From assembly GCF_048594095.1 (NCBI RefSeq), contig NC_132797.1, positions 71,977,000 through 72,040,999 of the forward strand: a DNA stretch of 64,000 nt, given 5' to 3'. The translations under genes and the position numbers were made by a program. A model generated the notes under the pieces. The model was given only the letters and a program-made list of their open reading frames with translations, did not search any database and had not been told where the DNA came from. Positions 51,501 to 59,941 of the stretch are shown here, one piece after another. The DNA is from Paramormyrops kingsleyae. Its lineage: Eukaryota; Chordata; Actinopteri; Osteoglossiformes; Mormyridae. Position 1 is the first letter of the stretch, and each line of letters opens with the position of its first letter.

Positions 51501-53826
51501 ACACTCAACCAGCACGTTGATCTGTTTCTCTAGCAATAGTATTGGTAGTGTTGTGAAACCCCTACCCCGTTATTGATGTTATATGTTGCACCACAGCCCT
51601 GGGGGCAATGCTATTTCGTGGCACTGTGTACCTGTATACAGGTGGCATGACAATAAAGCTAACTTACCCTGACTTGTCTTGACTTGACTTGGCTTGTCTT
51701 AACTTGGCTTAGCTTATCTTGACTTGACTTGACTTGTCTTGATTAGAAACCCTGCAAAATTTCCACTTTGGACATCACTGCAATTAGAACATGCTGTTTA
51801 TGAGGTGTGAATGTGTCACAGGGAGGCTATGGCCTGCCAGGCATCAATGGACAGAAGGGGGAGAAGGGGCTGCAGGGATCGCCGGGATTCCCAGGTATGA
51901 GAGCATAGTGAAGCGTAGCGTGTCAGTGGCCTCATACACACCCACAATGCTGTATTATGACGTACAGTGACAGAAGTACAGTGTCCTGCATCCAGGCTGC
52001 ACTGTTCTCTGTGTTACATGAGCTGCTTGTGTTGTCCAGGACTGAAAGGGGATAAGGGCTTCTTGGGAACCAAAGGAGTACAAGGAGACAGCGGCTACCC
52101 TGGAGTTAAGGGTAGGTATCTCAGTTCCCCTAGTACATGCAAGTTATCCACTAACCTACAAGACAGGTCAAACCCCCATGCTTGTGGGCTTTAGAAAATG
52201 TGTCTTGTTTGCAGGTAACGAGGGCCCACCAGGGCCACCTGGCCCCCAAACCTTTATAAAAGGGGACGTCGGCCTCCCAGGTCCTCCAGGGCCACAGGGG
52301 CCTCAAGGGTTCCTGGGAAATCCTGGGATGAAGGGGTACCAAGGTAGATTCACACATCTTTGTACCTCCTATTAATGCTGTGATAACTACTTTGAATTAA
52401 GAGGTAAATTGACGACTCCCCAACTGCTATGCTGACATCATTAAGCTATCTTATCTTTTTTAAACTAATCACCCCCAGGTATGACAGGACAGATGGGTAT
52501 CAAAGGAGAAGAAGGCCAACCAGGGTATGATGGCAGATCAGGGGTCAAGGGTGAACCAGGTCCCATTGGGCCTTCCGGTAAGTGAGTCCTCATGGTGAAT
52601 CTTTCTGAGTAGATGGCTCCATGTTTGGTCCATGGTAACCCTCTAATGTCACGCTGCAGGTCCTCGAGGATTCCCAGGCCCTCCGGGACCAGACGGCGTG
52701 CCTGGGCCAGCTGGGCTTCCGGGACCTGCTTCCAAGGAACATGGGTTCTTGGTGACACGGCACAGTCAAACGGTGGAATTGCCCTTGTGTCCACATGGCA
52801 CCACACTCATGTATGAGGGCTACTCTCTCCTGTATGTCCAAGGCAATGAACGTTCCCATGGACAGGACCTGGGTAAGAGAACTGGGGGAGATCTGGTGTC
52901 ATACAGTGACGGATACACAGAGACTTCACCTGGTCTGAGATGTGCTTCCCATCGCCTCCTACAGGAACATCTGGGAGTTGCCTGAGGAAGTTCAGCCCCA
53001 TGCCTTTTCTCTTCTGCAACATCAACAATGTCTGCAACTTTGCTTCGAGAAATGATTACTCCTACTGGCTGACGTCACCTGAGCCAATGCCCATGAGTAT
53101 GGCTCCTATTACTGGGGAGAACATCAAGCCTTTCATCAGCAGGTCAGTATGTACAATGTGCTTGAATGTCGCTGTTTATGTTGCTACGTTTGATTTTCAC
53201 TTAACTGTATCTCCTAACAGGTGTGCTGTCTGTGAGGTCCCTGCTATGGTGATCGCAGTGCATAGCCAGTCTGTCCGTATCCCATCATGCCCTGCGGGCT
53301 GGGACTCCCTCTGGATTGGCTACTCCTTCGTCATGGTGAGAGTGCTGAGAATCTGGCCATCATTAGTCTGACATTTGCTAGCTAACGGACATAACAAGGG
53401 GCGCTGCATGTAAATGCTCATCGAGTCTCAGCATAATGTTGAGTTTATAATGAAAACATTAAAATGAAGATATTTGCTCCATGTAGCACACAAGTGCAGG
53501 AGCTGAGGGATCTGGCCAAGCCTTAGCCTCTCCCGGATCCTGCCTGGAAGAGTTCCGCAGCGCGCCTTTCATCGAGTGCCATGGCCGTGGCACCTGCAAC
53601 TACTACGCCAACTCCTATAGCTTCTGGCTGGCCACCATTGAAGACAACGAGATGTTTAGGTAAGCTTTTGTCACGCTTTACCCCTTACGCTCTCAGGGGG
53701 CGGCAGTGAGTGCATCCTGAAGGAAATTTCCTGTTTTGTTCCAGGAAACCTGAACCTGCGACACTGAAAGCAGGAAGTCTACGGACCCATGTCAGCAGAT
53801 GCCAGGTCTGCATGAAGAGGACATAA
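19639..53826 (+). CDS. col4a1: Collagen type IV alpha-1-like chain, complete, 52 coding exons
   Basis: The product is a secreted basement-membrane collagen chain that should form heterotrimers with the product of the divergent col4a2 gene. Spliced length is 1635 residues (human COL4A1: 1669). Order: signal peptide (1-21), 7S region with a Cys cluster and a Cys-Asn-Gly-Thr site (22 to about 148), interrupted Gly-X-Y helix (to about 1406), NC1 domain (1407-1635) with 12 cysteines. All introns are GT-AG and every junction keeps the reading frame. The a1 assignment rests on NC1 motifs (SMAPITGENI, NERSHGQDLG), the 7S motif GIPGQDGPP...GIPGCNGTK, the SMKGDKGD block after a helix interruption, the 52-exon count and the a2-like divergent neighbour. 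Exons 7-9 also resemble alpha-5, so a teleost-specific a1 paralogue cannot be excluded. Exon coordinates are in the domain entries below. Confidence 0.93.
20809..20924. mobile_element. Decayed relative of the gggccc-rich hAT MITE
   Basis: It has the same style as 2975-3130: starts cagggtgggggcccct and ends ttagcccctg, with several ggggccc blocks. No target duplication can be recognised. Confidence 0.4.
21414..21611. mobile_element. hAT-type MITE with perfect target duplication GTCGTAGA
   Basis: The element is 21422-21603, flanked by GTCGTAGA at 21414-21421 and 21604-21611. Terminal inverted repeats are gcaggggtgtcaaactgcag on the left and acgggtgtcaaactccag read from the right, continuing into tcctgggggg. 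It is a widespread fish foldback type without coding capacity. Confidence 0.9.
22763..22900 (+). mobile_element. tRNA-derived SINE fragment
   Basis: The sequence ggtggctcagtgggtaacag (A-box-like) followed by gggcttgactctcgcc (B-box-like) and then ctctgccctgtgtttgtgcg is the usual fish SINE order. The 3' tail is cut off by the MITE starting at 22938. Confidence 0.65.
22938..23265. mobile_element. Tc1/mariner-like MITE with ggaaaaaattaag termini
   Basis: The left end gtggaaaaaaattaagtgac and the right end, read in reverse, ggggaaaaaattaagagacc, form clear terminal inverted repeats of about 25 bases. The interior has no transposase-like reading frame. Confidence 0.7.
24893..25185. mobile_element. 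AT-rich MITE, gtaacactttac family
   Basis: It begins ttggtaacactttacttaaa and ends ...ttatgtaaaatgttaccaa, giving terminal inverted repeats. The body is made of tgcattat and attataatg motifs. A second copy lies in col4a1 intron 41 at 49920-50205. Confidence 0.85.
28175..28450 (+). mobile_element. Retroposon 3' fragment with (ATGG)n tail
   Basis: The segment gtgccctgcgatgggttggg, then ccatcctgggttatc, gataggctctagaccccctg and gacaagcaggtatagaaa, followed by (gatg)n, matches the familiar fish SINE/LINE 3' consensus. A shorter relic with the same tail type is at 45705-45840. Confidence 0.75.
29101..29240. mobile_element. Truncated foldback MITE
   Basis: The left end taggggtcttcaactctggtcc is typical of fish hAT-like MITEs. 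An internal inverted pair (gatgagccacacctgttcc / tgacaggtgtggctcatc) spans 29169-29221. The expected mirrored right end is absent. Confidence 0.55.
30748..30917. mobile_element. MITE with gggt(c/t)accata termini
   Basis: The left end gggtcaccatacgtccggg mirrors the right end ccaaatatggtaaccc. Both are flanked by TA, which fits a TA-targeting family. Confidence 0.65.
32505..32580 (+). mobile_element. Retroposon-like 3' end
   Basis: The segment gcaattgtgcatttcgctgc, then accttgtactgagtataat and acaaataaaacttaa resembles the tail of common fish LINE/SINE copies. A similar but separate tail (atttcgtggcactgtgtacc, then acaataaagctaac) is at 51622-51664. Confidence 0.45.
34673..34729 (+). CDS. col4a1: col4a1 exon 2: N-terminal cysteine cluster of the 7S domain
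   Basis: The exon encodes GCLESSCGKCDCSGVKGSK between a pyrimidine-rich acceptor (tgtctccccag) and a gtaaac donor. The four cysteines match the 7S cluster of alpha-1 (human GCGKCDCHGVKG), which forms inter-trimer disulfides in the tetrameric 7S junction. The exon is 57 bases, phase 0 at both ends. Confidence 0.93.
35290..35620. repeat. Dispersed repeat family A, copy 3
   Basis: Closely similar to copy 2 (tctgtgactgcaatcaaaaa, ggttagggctggataggg, gagagtccccacaaagata). It is flanked on both sides by TG runs (35276-35297 and 35603-35618). It contains a short internal insertion (tttagaatttagtgatcagt) not present in the other copies. Confidence 0.75.
36273..36530. mobile_element. MITE with cagggttgccaac termini
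   Basis: The left end cagggttgccaactctc mirrors the right end aaagttggtagccctg. The hexamer CCTATG is present on both sides (36267-36272 and 36531-36536). Confidence 0.75.
36793..36873. mobile_element. Short MITE, ends acactctcagaaaaaa
   Basis: The left acactctcagaaaaaaaggt mirrors the right ccttttttctcagagtgt. The internal tttgtcactggggctgtaac also occurs in inverted form in the larger copy at 55488-55713, so they are one family. Confidence 0.7.
37155..37203 (+). mobile_element. LINE (L2-type) 3' tail
   Basis: The sequence aaaatgcgctatacaaataa followed by aaatgaattgaactgaactg is the standard end of fish L2-type LINEs. The upstream body is not recognisable. Confidence 0.6.
37863..40060 (+). 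CDS. col4a1: col4a1 exons 3-8: remainder of 7S region and start of helix
   Basis: Exons: 37863-37952, 38568-38612, 38799-38843, 39146-39208, 39361-39414 and 40034-40060, all phase 0. Each starts with a Gly codon, the usual collagen exon style. Exon 3 reads GEQGLPGMQGVMGFPG..., close to alpha-1. Exon 6 ends in GIPGCNGTK and so keeps the 7S cysteine and an N-glycosylation sequon (Asn118 of the precursor, equivalent to human Asn126). Exon 7 (GERGFDGTPGFPGAQGPP) ends at CCT|GTACGT, immediately followed by a 25-bp minisatellite that repeats this donor. Exon 8 is a 27-base microexon (GTPGIPGMK). Confidence 0.92.
38180..38470. repeat. Degenerate gctgacgtcagagaggac repeats with (AC)n
   Basis: About seven imperfect copies of a 25-35 base unit (gctgac(g/a)t(c/t)agagaggac) lie in col4a1 intron 3, interrupted by an AC microsatellite at 38341-38376. 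Confidence 0.7.
39415..39727 (+). repeat. 25-bp minisatellite starting at the exon 7 splice donor
   Basis: Twelve 25-bp units (starting at 39415, 39440, 39465 and so on to 39690) plus a partial 13th at 39715 follow col4a1 exon 7 with no gap. The consensus begins gtacgtatgtgggcggggtc and ends tccct or ttcct. Because the array begins exactly at the exon end, each unit ends CCT and the next begins GTACGT or GTACAT, recreating the native donor CCT|GTACGT. Each unit also holds a GGGCGGGG (Sp1-type) core. No stop codon occurs in any forward frame within the array. Confidence 0.95.
40234..42301 (+). CDS. col4a1: col4a1 exons 9-19: proximal triple helix with interruptions
   Basis: Exons: 40234-40311, 40568-40630, 40740-40775, 40879-40917, 41003-41092, 41205-41240, 41381-41440, 41538-41573, 41679-41723, 42012-42044 and 42244-42301. 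Many are 33-45 base microexons of repeated Gly-Glu-Lys or Gly-Asp-Lys type (GDSGEKGDKGEK, GQKGEKGLPGN). Non-Gly-X-Y interruptions occur in exons 9 (GGLTSTYIPSKG), 12 (GNMVNFVGEK), 13 (GEFPEREGPPTTYING), 15 (GFCVPYLHGLKG, with a lone Cys) and 19 (GNAPGPPG). Such interruptions are normal in type IV collagen and give the helix flexibility. From exon 19 onward most junctions fall after the first base of a Gly codon. Confidence 0.9.
42302..43499 (-). mobile_element. L2-type LINE 3' fragment in col4a1 intron 19
   Basis: On the minus strand, 43199 down to about 42600 encodes two out-of-frame pieces of the reverse transcriptase C-terminal region: NLGALFDSSFNLDLHIKSL, then FKIVLLTFKALHDLTPRYL and VPKLWNSLPQSPR. 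The 3' end (aaaggcgctatgtaaatgta) is followed by an (ATT)n tail at 42552-42582, as expected for an L2 tail. The fragment is dead: it is frameshifted and lacks the catalytic part. It lies antisense to col4a1. Confidence 0.85.
43500..44544 (+). CDS. col4a1: col4a1 exons 20-24: helix with cysteine-containing interruptions
   Basis: Exons: 43500-43535, 43629-43775, 44032-44109, 44272-44355 and 44474-44544. Exon 22 starts with a VDCDIKHG interruption and exon 23 carries DVCVNCQAIAFPG. Paired cysteine interruptions at this place match the human alpha-1 region ECQPGPPG...CLICDIDG, which supports a1-class identity. Exon 21 has a second AG four bases after the chosen acceptor; using it would shift the frame, so the first AG (exon start 43629) is the real one. 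Confidence 0.9.
44654..48487 (+). CDS. col4a1: col4a1 exons 25-37: central triple helix
   Basis: Exons: 44654-44845, 44947-45115, 45229-45321, 45514-45618, 45858-45955, 46132-46282, 46488-46601, 46703-46870, 47363-47452, 47634-47786, 47961-48059, 48170-48259 and 48348-48487. Exon 32 contains GLDMPGPRGEKGDQG and exon 34 contains DIDMNSMKGDKGDAG, both close to alpha-1 (GLDMPGPKGDKG, VDMGSMKGQKGD). Exon 34 also has an RGD in GERGDAG (residues 892-894) and an Asn-Met-Thr sequon in the interruption. Exon lengths and phases agree at all 13 junctions. Confidence 0.92.
45705..45840 (+). repeat. Retroposon tail and (ATGG/AATG)n microsatellite
   Basis: The sequence gggataggctcaggactccc leads into tetranucleotide repeats in col4a1 intron 28, ending 17 bases before exon 29. 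It is related to the tail at 28360-28450. Confidence 0.65.
48549..48974. mobile_element. MITE with ctacgttcacac termini (intron 37)
   Basis: The left end ctacgttcacactac mirrors the right end gtaatgtgaacatag. Internal motifs (gtgaacacacaaatccgat, aaaaaatcggaattgg) are of the fish type that repeats gtgaac and atccgat. It is 426 bases long, with no ORF of interest. Confidence 0.7.
49084..52577 (+). CDS. col4a1: col4a1 exons 38-47: distal triple helix
   Basis: Exons: 49084-49210, 49303-49383, 49564-49662, 49753-49803, 50602-50787, 51335-51468, 51822-51894, 52040-52111, 52215-52343 and 52479-52577. Landmarks shared with alpha-1 are the short LPGRGFPG break in exon 41, the SMEGAKGDRG interruption in exon 42 (human ATEGPKGDRG) and QTFIKGDVGLPG in exon 46 (human YDIIKGEPGLPG). 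Two further RGD tripeptides occur inside Gly-X-Y sequence, in exon 40 (GERGDSG, residues 1131-1133) and exon 43 (GARGDKGD, residues 1231-1233). Confidence 0.92.
49920..50205. mobile_element. AT-rich MITE, gtaacactttac family, second copy (intron 41)
   Basis: It starts ggtaacacttcacgtcaagc and ends gctttaagtaaagtattgcc. The body aligns with 24893-25185 almost throughout (atagatacctt, gcattatagat, gagcttcat, aaacatg), so both are copies of one element. Confidence 0.85.
50846..51140. mobile_element. Possible interspersed repeat (intron 42)
   Basis: The run gaggacccaggtgcagagag, then aggcaaagggaaaatccag and aggcaagaatcagtaaacc resembles a common fish repeat that I recognise only by style. Boundaries are uncertain. 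Confidence 0.3.
51655..51745. repeat. (CTTGA)n-type pentanucleotide microsatellite (intron 43)
   Basis: Imperfect repeats of tgacttgtct, ttgacttgac and ttggcttg directly follow an acaataaagc retroposon-like tail. Confidence 0.85.
52660..53826 (+). CDS. col4a1: col4a1 exons 48-52: end of helix and C-terminal NC1 domain
   Basis: Exons: 52660-52872, 52965-53142, 53221-53335, 53487-53659 and 53745-53826 (stop TAA 53824-53826). Exon 48 joins the last Gly-X-Y triplets to NC1 at residue 1407. NC1 directs chain selection, trimer formation and head-to-head hexamer joining. It is 229 residues with 12 cysteines in the two-subdomain pattern, both starting from the GFLVTRHSQ and CAVCEVPAMV type halves. 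The Met (residue 1499) and Lys (residue 1617) equivalent to human Met93 and Lys/Hyl211, which form the sulfilimine crosslink, are both present. NERSHGQDLG and MAPITGENI favour alpha-1 over alpha-3 or alpha-5. Confidence 0.97.
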
Positions 53827-54398
53827 CGCAGTTGTTGCTCTGACTGAGGTTTAACAAACAATGGTGCTACTTGATGAAGTGAAGGACAGGTCTATTTGGG
53901 GAATAGGTGCTGCCCCCCCCCCAAGTTACATGCCAAAATTATAGCGCAGCGAACAGAATAGCAAGCTGCCAGTCCTCCTGGTACCTAGCTCACCAAGGAT
54001 GGCTGAGAGACCCCACCGAAAGCTTTCTTCATTCAATGGCACTTTGTTTATTACTGCACTGATAATATCCTATGTAAACAGGTGTCCATTTACGGTTGCG
54101 TGTGTGTCAGGTGCTACCCAATATCCTATTTACCTTACAACGCATTCTTGTACTTCTGTTGGTCCATCGCTACATTTCTTTCCTTTTTACAGATGATATC
54201 TAACTCCAATAAGTTCTAGACCTTTTATTTAAAGATGTACTAATGTTATGGAAGGGGTTGGTACAGGATACACTTTGTTGTAAATATATTGACTAAACAC
54301 AGCAAATACAATTCAGACAACCATATCAATTTATAACACTTTTTTTTTTATTTATGAGGGATAAAACATGTAAAATGGATACAATAAGCCAAAGGATA

Positions 54399-54404
54399 AA
54401 TAAA
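54399..54404 (+). promoter_or_regulatory. Candidate polyadenylation signals of col4a1
   Basis: AATAAA occurs 573 bases after the stop codon, with further copies at 54740-54745 and 55311-55316. Any of these could end the transcript. The first would give a 3' UTR of about 0.6 kb and the last about 1.5 kb. Confidence 0.4.
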
Positions 54405-55487
54405 GAATATGGCTAATATAAGTGAGTTATTCCACTGTGAGGTATAACATAATTTAGGCACATAAGTTATAACATAAAGGATCATGTATAGCACAGGCAG
54501 TGAGGTCACGACCTTCCTGTGCTTGTCTATTCTCCAAAAAGCAGCCCCTCCATCCCAATAGCAAGAGTTGTCAACTGCAGACACAGCCAGTGAAGAACCT
54601 GATGTTCTCGGGTAAACTTTTTGTGTAGAAATTTTCATGGGACGTAACTGATCAACAAACATACTTCCTCTGGGCACTGAATCCCCGTGTTTACGTATCA
54701 TATCCTTCATGGTTTTCTAGGTTGAATGCACATACGCTTAATAAACCACGCAAACACAGAGGTGGACACACACACACACATACACACACATCATTCCTGC
54801 ACTGAAGTACTTGATCATTAAACTCATTTCCTTCAGTTTTCCTCAGTGTATAAATCCTATGTTATGTGGCTATTCTGAGTTTGGCAGGTGTTAGTTAGAT
54901 AGTTTATTGATTAATTTCAGAAATTTTTACCGGAGAGTAGTTGGTATAAATTTGAACAAAGGATGCTGATACACTTAAGGGGGAGGGCAAGTATCCACCT
55001 GGTTGCAGTGTCCCAGAGGACCTTCCATATTTTAACACAGTCACAGCTCTGGAGATACACTGTTTGCTGCTTAAGTTGCTTGCAGTGTCCAATACAGTGA
55101 CAAAAGTGCCAGTGAACTGACCTCAGGTGCGGTGTGTTCCCACTGGATTTACCACAATCTCTGACACATGAACATGGCCAATCATTTAGGTGATTTTTTT
55201 AAATGGGGGAGAACTAGCTTTATTTTCAGGTCTTTTACTCATATTAACATGTAAAGCTGGAGAGCCAGCTTGTATTTCCACCTCCAAAATCTGTATTGTA
55301 TAAATCATACAATAAAATAATTTTTATAAAATTACTCCTATGTTGTTTATCCGTGGCATGTGAATACGGCTGGACATAAATCATGCTGCCTGCATTGCAC
55401 AGTACTGCCACAAGAGGGCGCACACATCACATTATAACAGTTCTGCTCACAGGCTCCATGGATCTCTACAGGCCTTGGCAGCTCCAC

Positions 55488-55713
55488 ACCATTAGAAAAA
55501 AAGAGTACAACCCTGCTATAATTGTACCCCAAGGTACAAACAACACTAATGAACGCCGAACGGTACATAAATGTTCAGAGTTCATTTCTGTACCTTAAAA
55601 GGTATGTTTACCTGCAGCTAGGGTACAAATGGCAGACCCTTGAAGGTACAGCCCCAGTGACAAGTATTTGTACCATAAAAGGTACATATTGATAGTTTTT
55701 TTCTAACAGGGTA
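55488..55713. mobile_element. MITE in the col4a1 3' region with gtacc-rich body
   Basis: The left accattagaaaaaaagagta mirrors the right tttttttctaacagggta. The body holds many short GGTACA/TGTACC palindromic pieces. It belongs to the same family as the 81-base copy at 36793. Confidence 0.7.
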
Positions 55714-55969
55714 CAGAAACAACTATAACTCTGTTTACTCTTAATACTATTAGCTACACTAACAACAATAAGAACAATAAATAACAAAACAGAATCAAAC
55801 TTCCCGCCATACAATTTATTCCAAGCAAAGGGGTATAGATAACAAAAGGTAAATTTTATTGATCTGAGGGAGAAGTTCTTGGAGCCTAGGGGTGTTTCTC
55901 AATATGTGTATTTGACTGTACTTCTGTTCTTGTGTACCCGATTTACCCGTGAAGACCAGTTCCAAAAAC

Positions 55970-56134
55970 AGAGGTGGACATTTCAGGTCCAGCAAGTAAA
56001 AATCCAGACCAAGATTTTGTTTCGATCAACCAGTTGAGTACTCTGTGTCTGTGACTCTTTATACTCAACTGGTTGGTTCAAACAAAAACCTGATTTGGAT
56101 TTTTACTTTCTGGACCTGAAATGTGGACCTCTGT
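55970..56134. mobile_element. Foldback MITE, family B copy 2 (complete)
   Basis: The outer ends cagaggtggacatttcaggt and, in reverse, cagaggtccacatttcaggt are inverted repeats. The inner hairpin aaccagttgagta/tactcaactggtt is shared with 13264-13374. The two copies are 43 kb apart. Confidence 0.85.
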
Positions 56135-57005
56135 CAAATATTAAGAACACAAGTACAGAGGACGGTAAAAATCCCCGGATGTAATTCCTGCTCCACCCCA
56201 AATGTCAAGGATACATTGGTTGCAAACGAGACCAATCCCATGATTCATTGCAGCCGCTGTTCATTCTTGGGAGGCAGGTTAGTAGGACCGGTCTTGCCAA
56301 GACCACATTTACACTCTCCGCGTTCTTGGTATTGAGAAATACCACTAGGTCAGGCTGACGTCCCTGGATCTGAATAAAGCAACACCAAAATGGACGCAGA
56401 GTGTCCAGGAAGTGACAGTAAGCATGCATTATCCTGTGGGCAAACCCCCATGCCCAAGACCTCCCTCCTGAGCTCATGGCCACGTGCCAGGAGCTAGCGG
56501 GTAGCTAGGCTGGTGCAGCATTACCGTTTTACATAACACCCCATGCCACATGCTCTGCGCCAGGCCTGATATTTTGGGGAAGAGAGACGACATCAGCACA
56601 CACCCCTCCATTGCCCTGCAGTCACTATCTAATTAATAACAGCAGGGCGTTTCGTGACAGAGGTGAGATTATGGGAGAATGGTGAGGGTCGTAACAGGGG
56701 GGTGAAATCTTACAGGAGAAACTGTATTTCGCCTTTCCATTTCATCTCTTGGATTTTCCATATTTGTTGCTCCTCTGTTAGCGCTGAAATTCCGGCTTAG
56801 GTGTTACAGCCTCGCTGGCCTCGACACAGTAATGATTTCCACAGCAAATGCTGAGTGCAGCAGAGCCTTCCAGTTATTAAGATGGTACTAATATATTCCA
56901 CAGACAGGGTTCCTTGGGGTGAAGTAGCATCTTTTATCGCCTGGATACTTTATCAAAACATTTGGGAACTGATACTCAAAGAGACTGATTTGAGTTACAG
57001 TTGAG

Positions 57006-57069
57006 TTACAGTGACATTCCATTGTCTCTGGCTTTTGTTACAGTGACATTCCATTGTCTCTGGCTTTTG
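57006..57069. repeat. Perfect 32-bp tandem duplication
   Basis: The unit starting ttacagtgacattccattgt occurs at 57006-57037 and again, identical, at 57038-57069, which suggests a recent duplication. Confidence 0.95.
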
Positions 57070-57284
57070 TGTATGTCACATGTGACAAGTCATTCCTGCC
57101 TGTCCCTAAAGAGACCCTATATCAGTGTTCAATATTAGTGTTCAACTCTAATTTGATCACCCTACCTATGCACTGGATGCCTTTATTACTCCAGCCAGAA
57201 GTAAATTATGCAGCCAATTGCCCGACATAAGCAGAACTCACAAATTCGATCATGTTCTATAAAGTGTACGTCCCCAACATTTAG

Positions 57285-57340
57285 AGCTCTGGAAAAACTT
57301 AAGAGTCTACAGCAAATGTTTTAGTTCAGCTCATTTCTCA
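57285..57340. mobile_element. Tc1/mariner-like terminal fragment
   Basis: The sequence gagctctggaaaaacttaag resembles the ggaaaaaattaag terminal repeat seen at 22938 and 23265. No second end was found. Confidence 0.4.
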
Positions 57341-57842
57341 GTTTATGGTTATGCTGCTGTGCAAAATAAACATTTTCTTGTGAACTCCAGCCTGGCTTGT
57401 CTCTGTTTCTCATTAATGAAGGGCTTCTTCCTTGCTTTATGGGTCTTCAGTCCTGCTTCTACAGCTTAATACGAACTGCAGTGCACTTCACACCTGCATT
57501 TAATGATTCCCATTCCTTTCGAAGGTCACTTGATGTCATCCTCCGATTCATGAGGCACTGCTTGGATAAGTTGACGGTCACCTCTGGCATTAGGAAGTCG
57601 CTTCCGCCCCTTTACCTGCCTGCTTTTCTGTCATTCCCAGGGTCTCCTGCTTCACCTCATTCATATGCCTCTGAGCCTGGAAACAACCTGCCGCTCAAAG
57701 TAGCCTTCTACCAGCAGAACCAAGATTAAGCCAGGATTTAACAATGCTGATATTTAAAAAAAAAAAAAATTCCATAGCTGTGGGCAAAAGGTCCACGGGG
57801 GTTTCGAAGTGTAAGGCACCGTTAGCTCAGTGTCTCCTGAGC

Positions 57843-58011
57843 ATACCTGCCAACACTCCTGATTTCCCTGGGATTTTCGACTTCACCCCCTGCTGTCCTT
57901 CTGAATAAACTCCCGGTAAACTGTCTGCCCCCGCTCTTATCGGGAACCCCCCCACCCCCACACACCTTAGCAAAATCTCCCTATTTTTCACAATGTAATG
58001 TTGGCAAGTAA
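57843..58011. mobile_element. MITE with atacctgccaaca termini
   Basis: The left atacctgccaacactcc mirrors the right atgttggcaagtaat. The interior carries a C-rich tract (57947-57960). Confidence 0.6.
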
Positions 58012-59941
58012 TCTGCGGAGAAATCATTTAGGAACGATGTTTACTGAGGGTTTTTTTTGCCACTCACAGCTCTGACCAGAGCATTAATAAGCTTGGCCTA
58101 CTTCCTGGCAGTTAAGACAGCCTCCCTTGTTTACAAACAGTGCTGGGAAGCCATTTTGAAGGTCACTGAACTCCCTGGTCATATGACTGAGGATCAAGTT
58201 TCCACTCCAATCGTCCAATCAGGACATTCCAAAATATTGTCAAATGAAAGTCTTTTCCCTAATGTTTCTGGTGGAGGGAAGAAGGTAGGAAGAGTCAGAC
58301 TGAGTTTAGGAACAAAAATGTCTGTATGTTAAGAAATTGACGTGTTTATGTCAGTGGCGATTACAGGAAACTGCAGGAATTATCTCAGGCAAATGAAGAA
58401 GAGTAAATTATGGTTGACATAATTCCAAACTTGGTCTAACTTATGGCTAGATTGACTGTTTATAACAGGTCAGGCAAACACAGTGATTTTAAGCTTGCCG
58501 TTAGCTATGATAGGATGTAATGTCCAGAATCTAACAGTATCCTTTAAGCAGCATTTGAGGCGAAACCTTAAATAGTGAAAGATCTTCCTCAGGTCTGCTC
58601 ATAGCTCTAGGTCTTTGGAGGCCTTGCCAGGATGAACATTTCTGGTTGTCTCCTGTGCACAAAGCAGTAAATATGCAAATTTTAAAAGAAGAAGACATTA
58701 GACATGAGGGGTTATCCTCAAGGGTGCCATGCCGAGAGACTCAGATATAAAAGGCTGTACGAAGTAATTGACGATACATCTGTCAGCCTCACATCTCAGA
58801 AGTCAGATGGATGTGGCTAAATTCTGAAGTGACCCCTTTAGAGAGGAGATATGTAAATGTCCACTAGGGACCAGAAGTTGAGCAGTGTGATAGAAGGTGT
58901 GGGGCCTCCACTGCTCAAGACCATGAGGGACACTGGCAAAAGGCCAGCGGAAATAGCCCAGCTATGCCTGATAACCCCTGACCCTCAGTGCCAGAGTGCT
59001 CAGTGGGGGCAGGGTGTCAGATGCAAGAGTGTCAAGAACACTGGAATGGAGCATGAAGAAGTGCAGACGGCCTTTCGGGGATGGAGTAAAACCAAAGGCG
59101 TGAGGAATTACAGGGAGCACCTGATTGTGGGGAAGGAAGAAGCGGACGTAGATAAAAGCGGACTACAGCTAGGACTGGTAGTGAGGTGGGGCGGGGGGGG
59201 GGCATAATGGTTAGGCTGTAAGAGCTGGAAAAGTGCTTGGCAAATAAAAAAAGGGAGGCAGAGATCAGAATCACACCAGGGGACAGGGGAAGTGTCCCCC
59301 CAACTGGAAAATTATGCCTGTGAGCCAAATGCACAGCAATTGGTATGATGGCTCGCTACAGCAGACAAGGACCAAGCCCAGTCACTACAGATGAGCGGGT
59401 CAGTACGTTTAATGGCTTGGCCATTTGTACACAGGGGGGTGAGCCTCTCGCTCGGCCCGGTCCGGTATTATATCCCTCCTGGTCCCCAGATATTAAGATG
59501 CGATCGCTGTAAATCTAGGTTCTCCCGATTTCCATCTAAGGCTCCCCCACAACAGTCACCCTGTTTATTTACTGTCAGCTTCCAGCTGCCCACCATGACC
59601 TGTCAATGTGCTGAAGTACAGGATAATTCAAACAGATGGGTCAGTACCTCAGCATGATTGACTTTGTGTCAAAGGCAAAACACTAAATGAATCCATGCTG
59701 ATTTAGTCAGACATATATTATCCTTATAACATATGCACTGTGGTGAGCCGTAATTGTGAAACTACCCTCGTCCTCGTGTTTTAGTGAGGTCATTTTTAGT
59801 ACCTGCTTGTTTGACCTGTACTATGGCTCCCAATCAGCTGTGGAACCATTAAGGTGTGAGTGTAGCAAGGTTACTGATTTGTGGGATGAACCAATTTATT
59901 AGTGAAAGCTTAGGGGAAATTAATCTATTATTTACTGCAAG

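Noticed and set aside
6891..53826. Alternative identity of the pair as col4a3/col4a4 or col4a5/col4a6.
   Set aside because: The even chain has the alpha-2 cysteine spacing SGGC, not SVC of alpha-4 and alpha-6, and the odd chain NC1 has MAPITGENI and NERSHGQDLG as in alpha-1. Formal phylogeny would be decisive.
54348..54710. 120-residue minus-strand ORF with a hydrophobic C-terminal half, overlapping the col4a1 3' UTR.
   Set aside because: It has no family resemblance and no splice signals tying it to other exons, and its length is within chance for 10 kb of AT-rich DNA.
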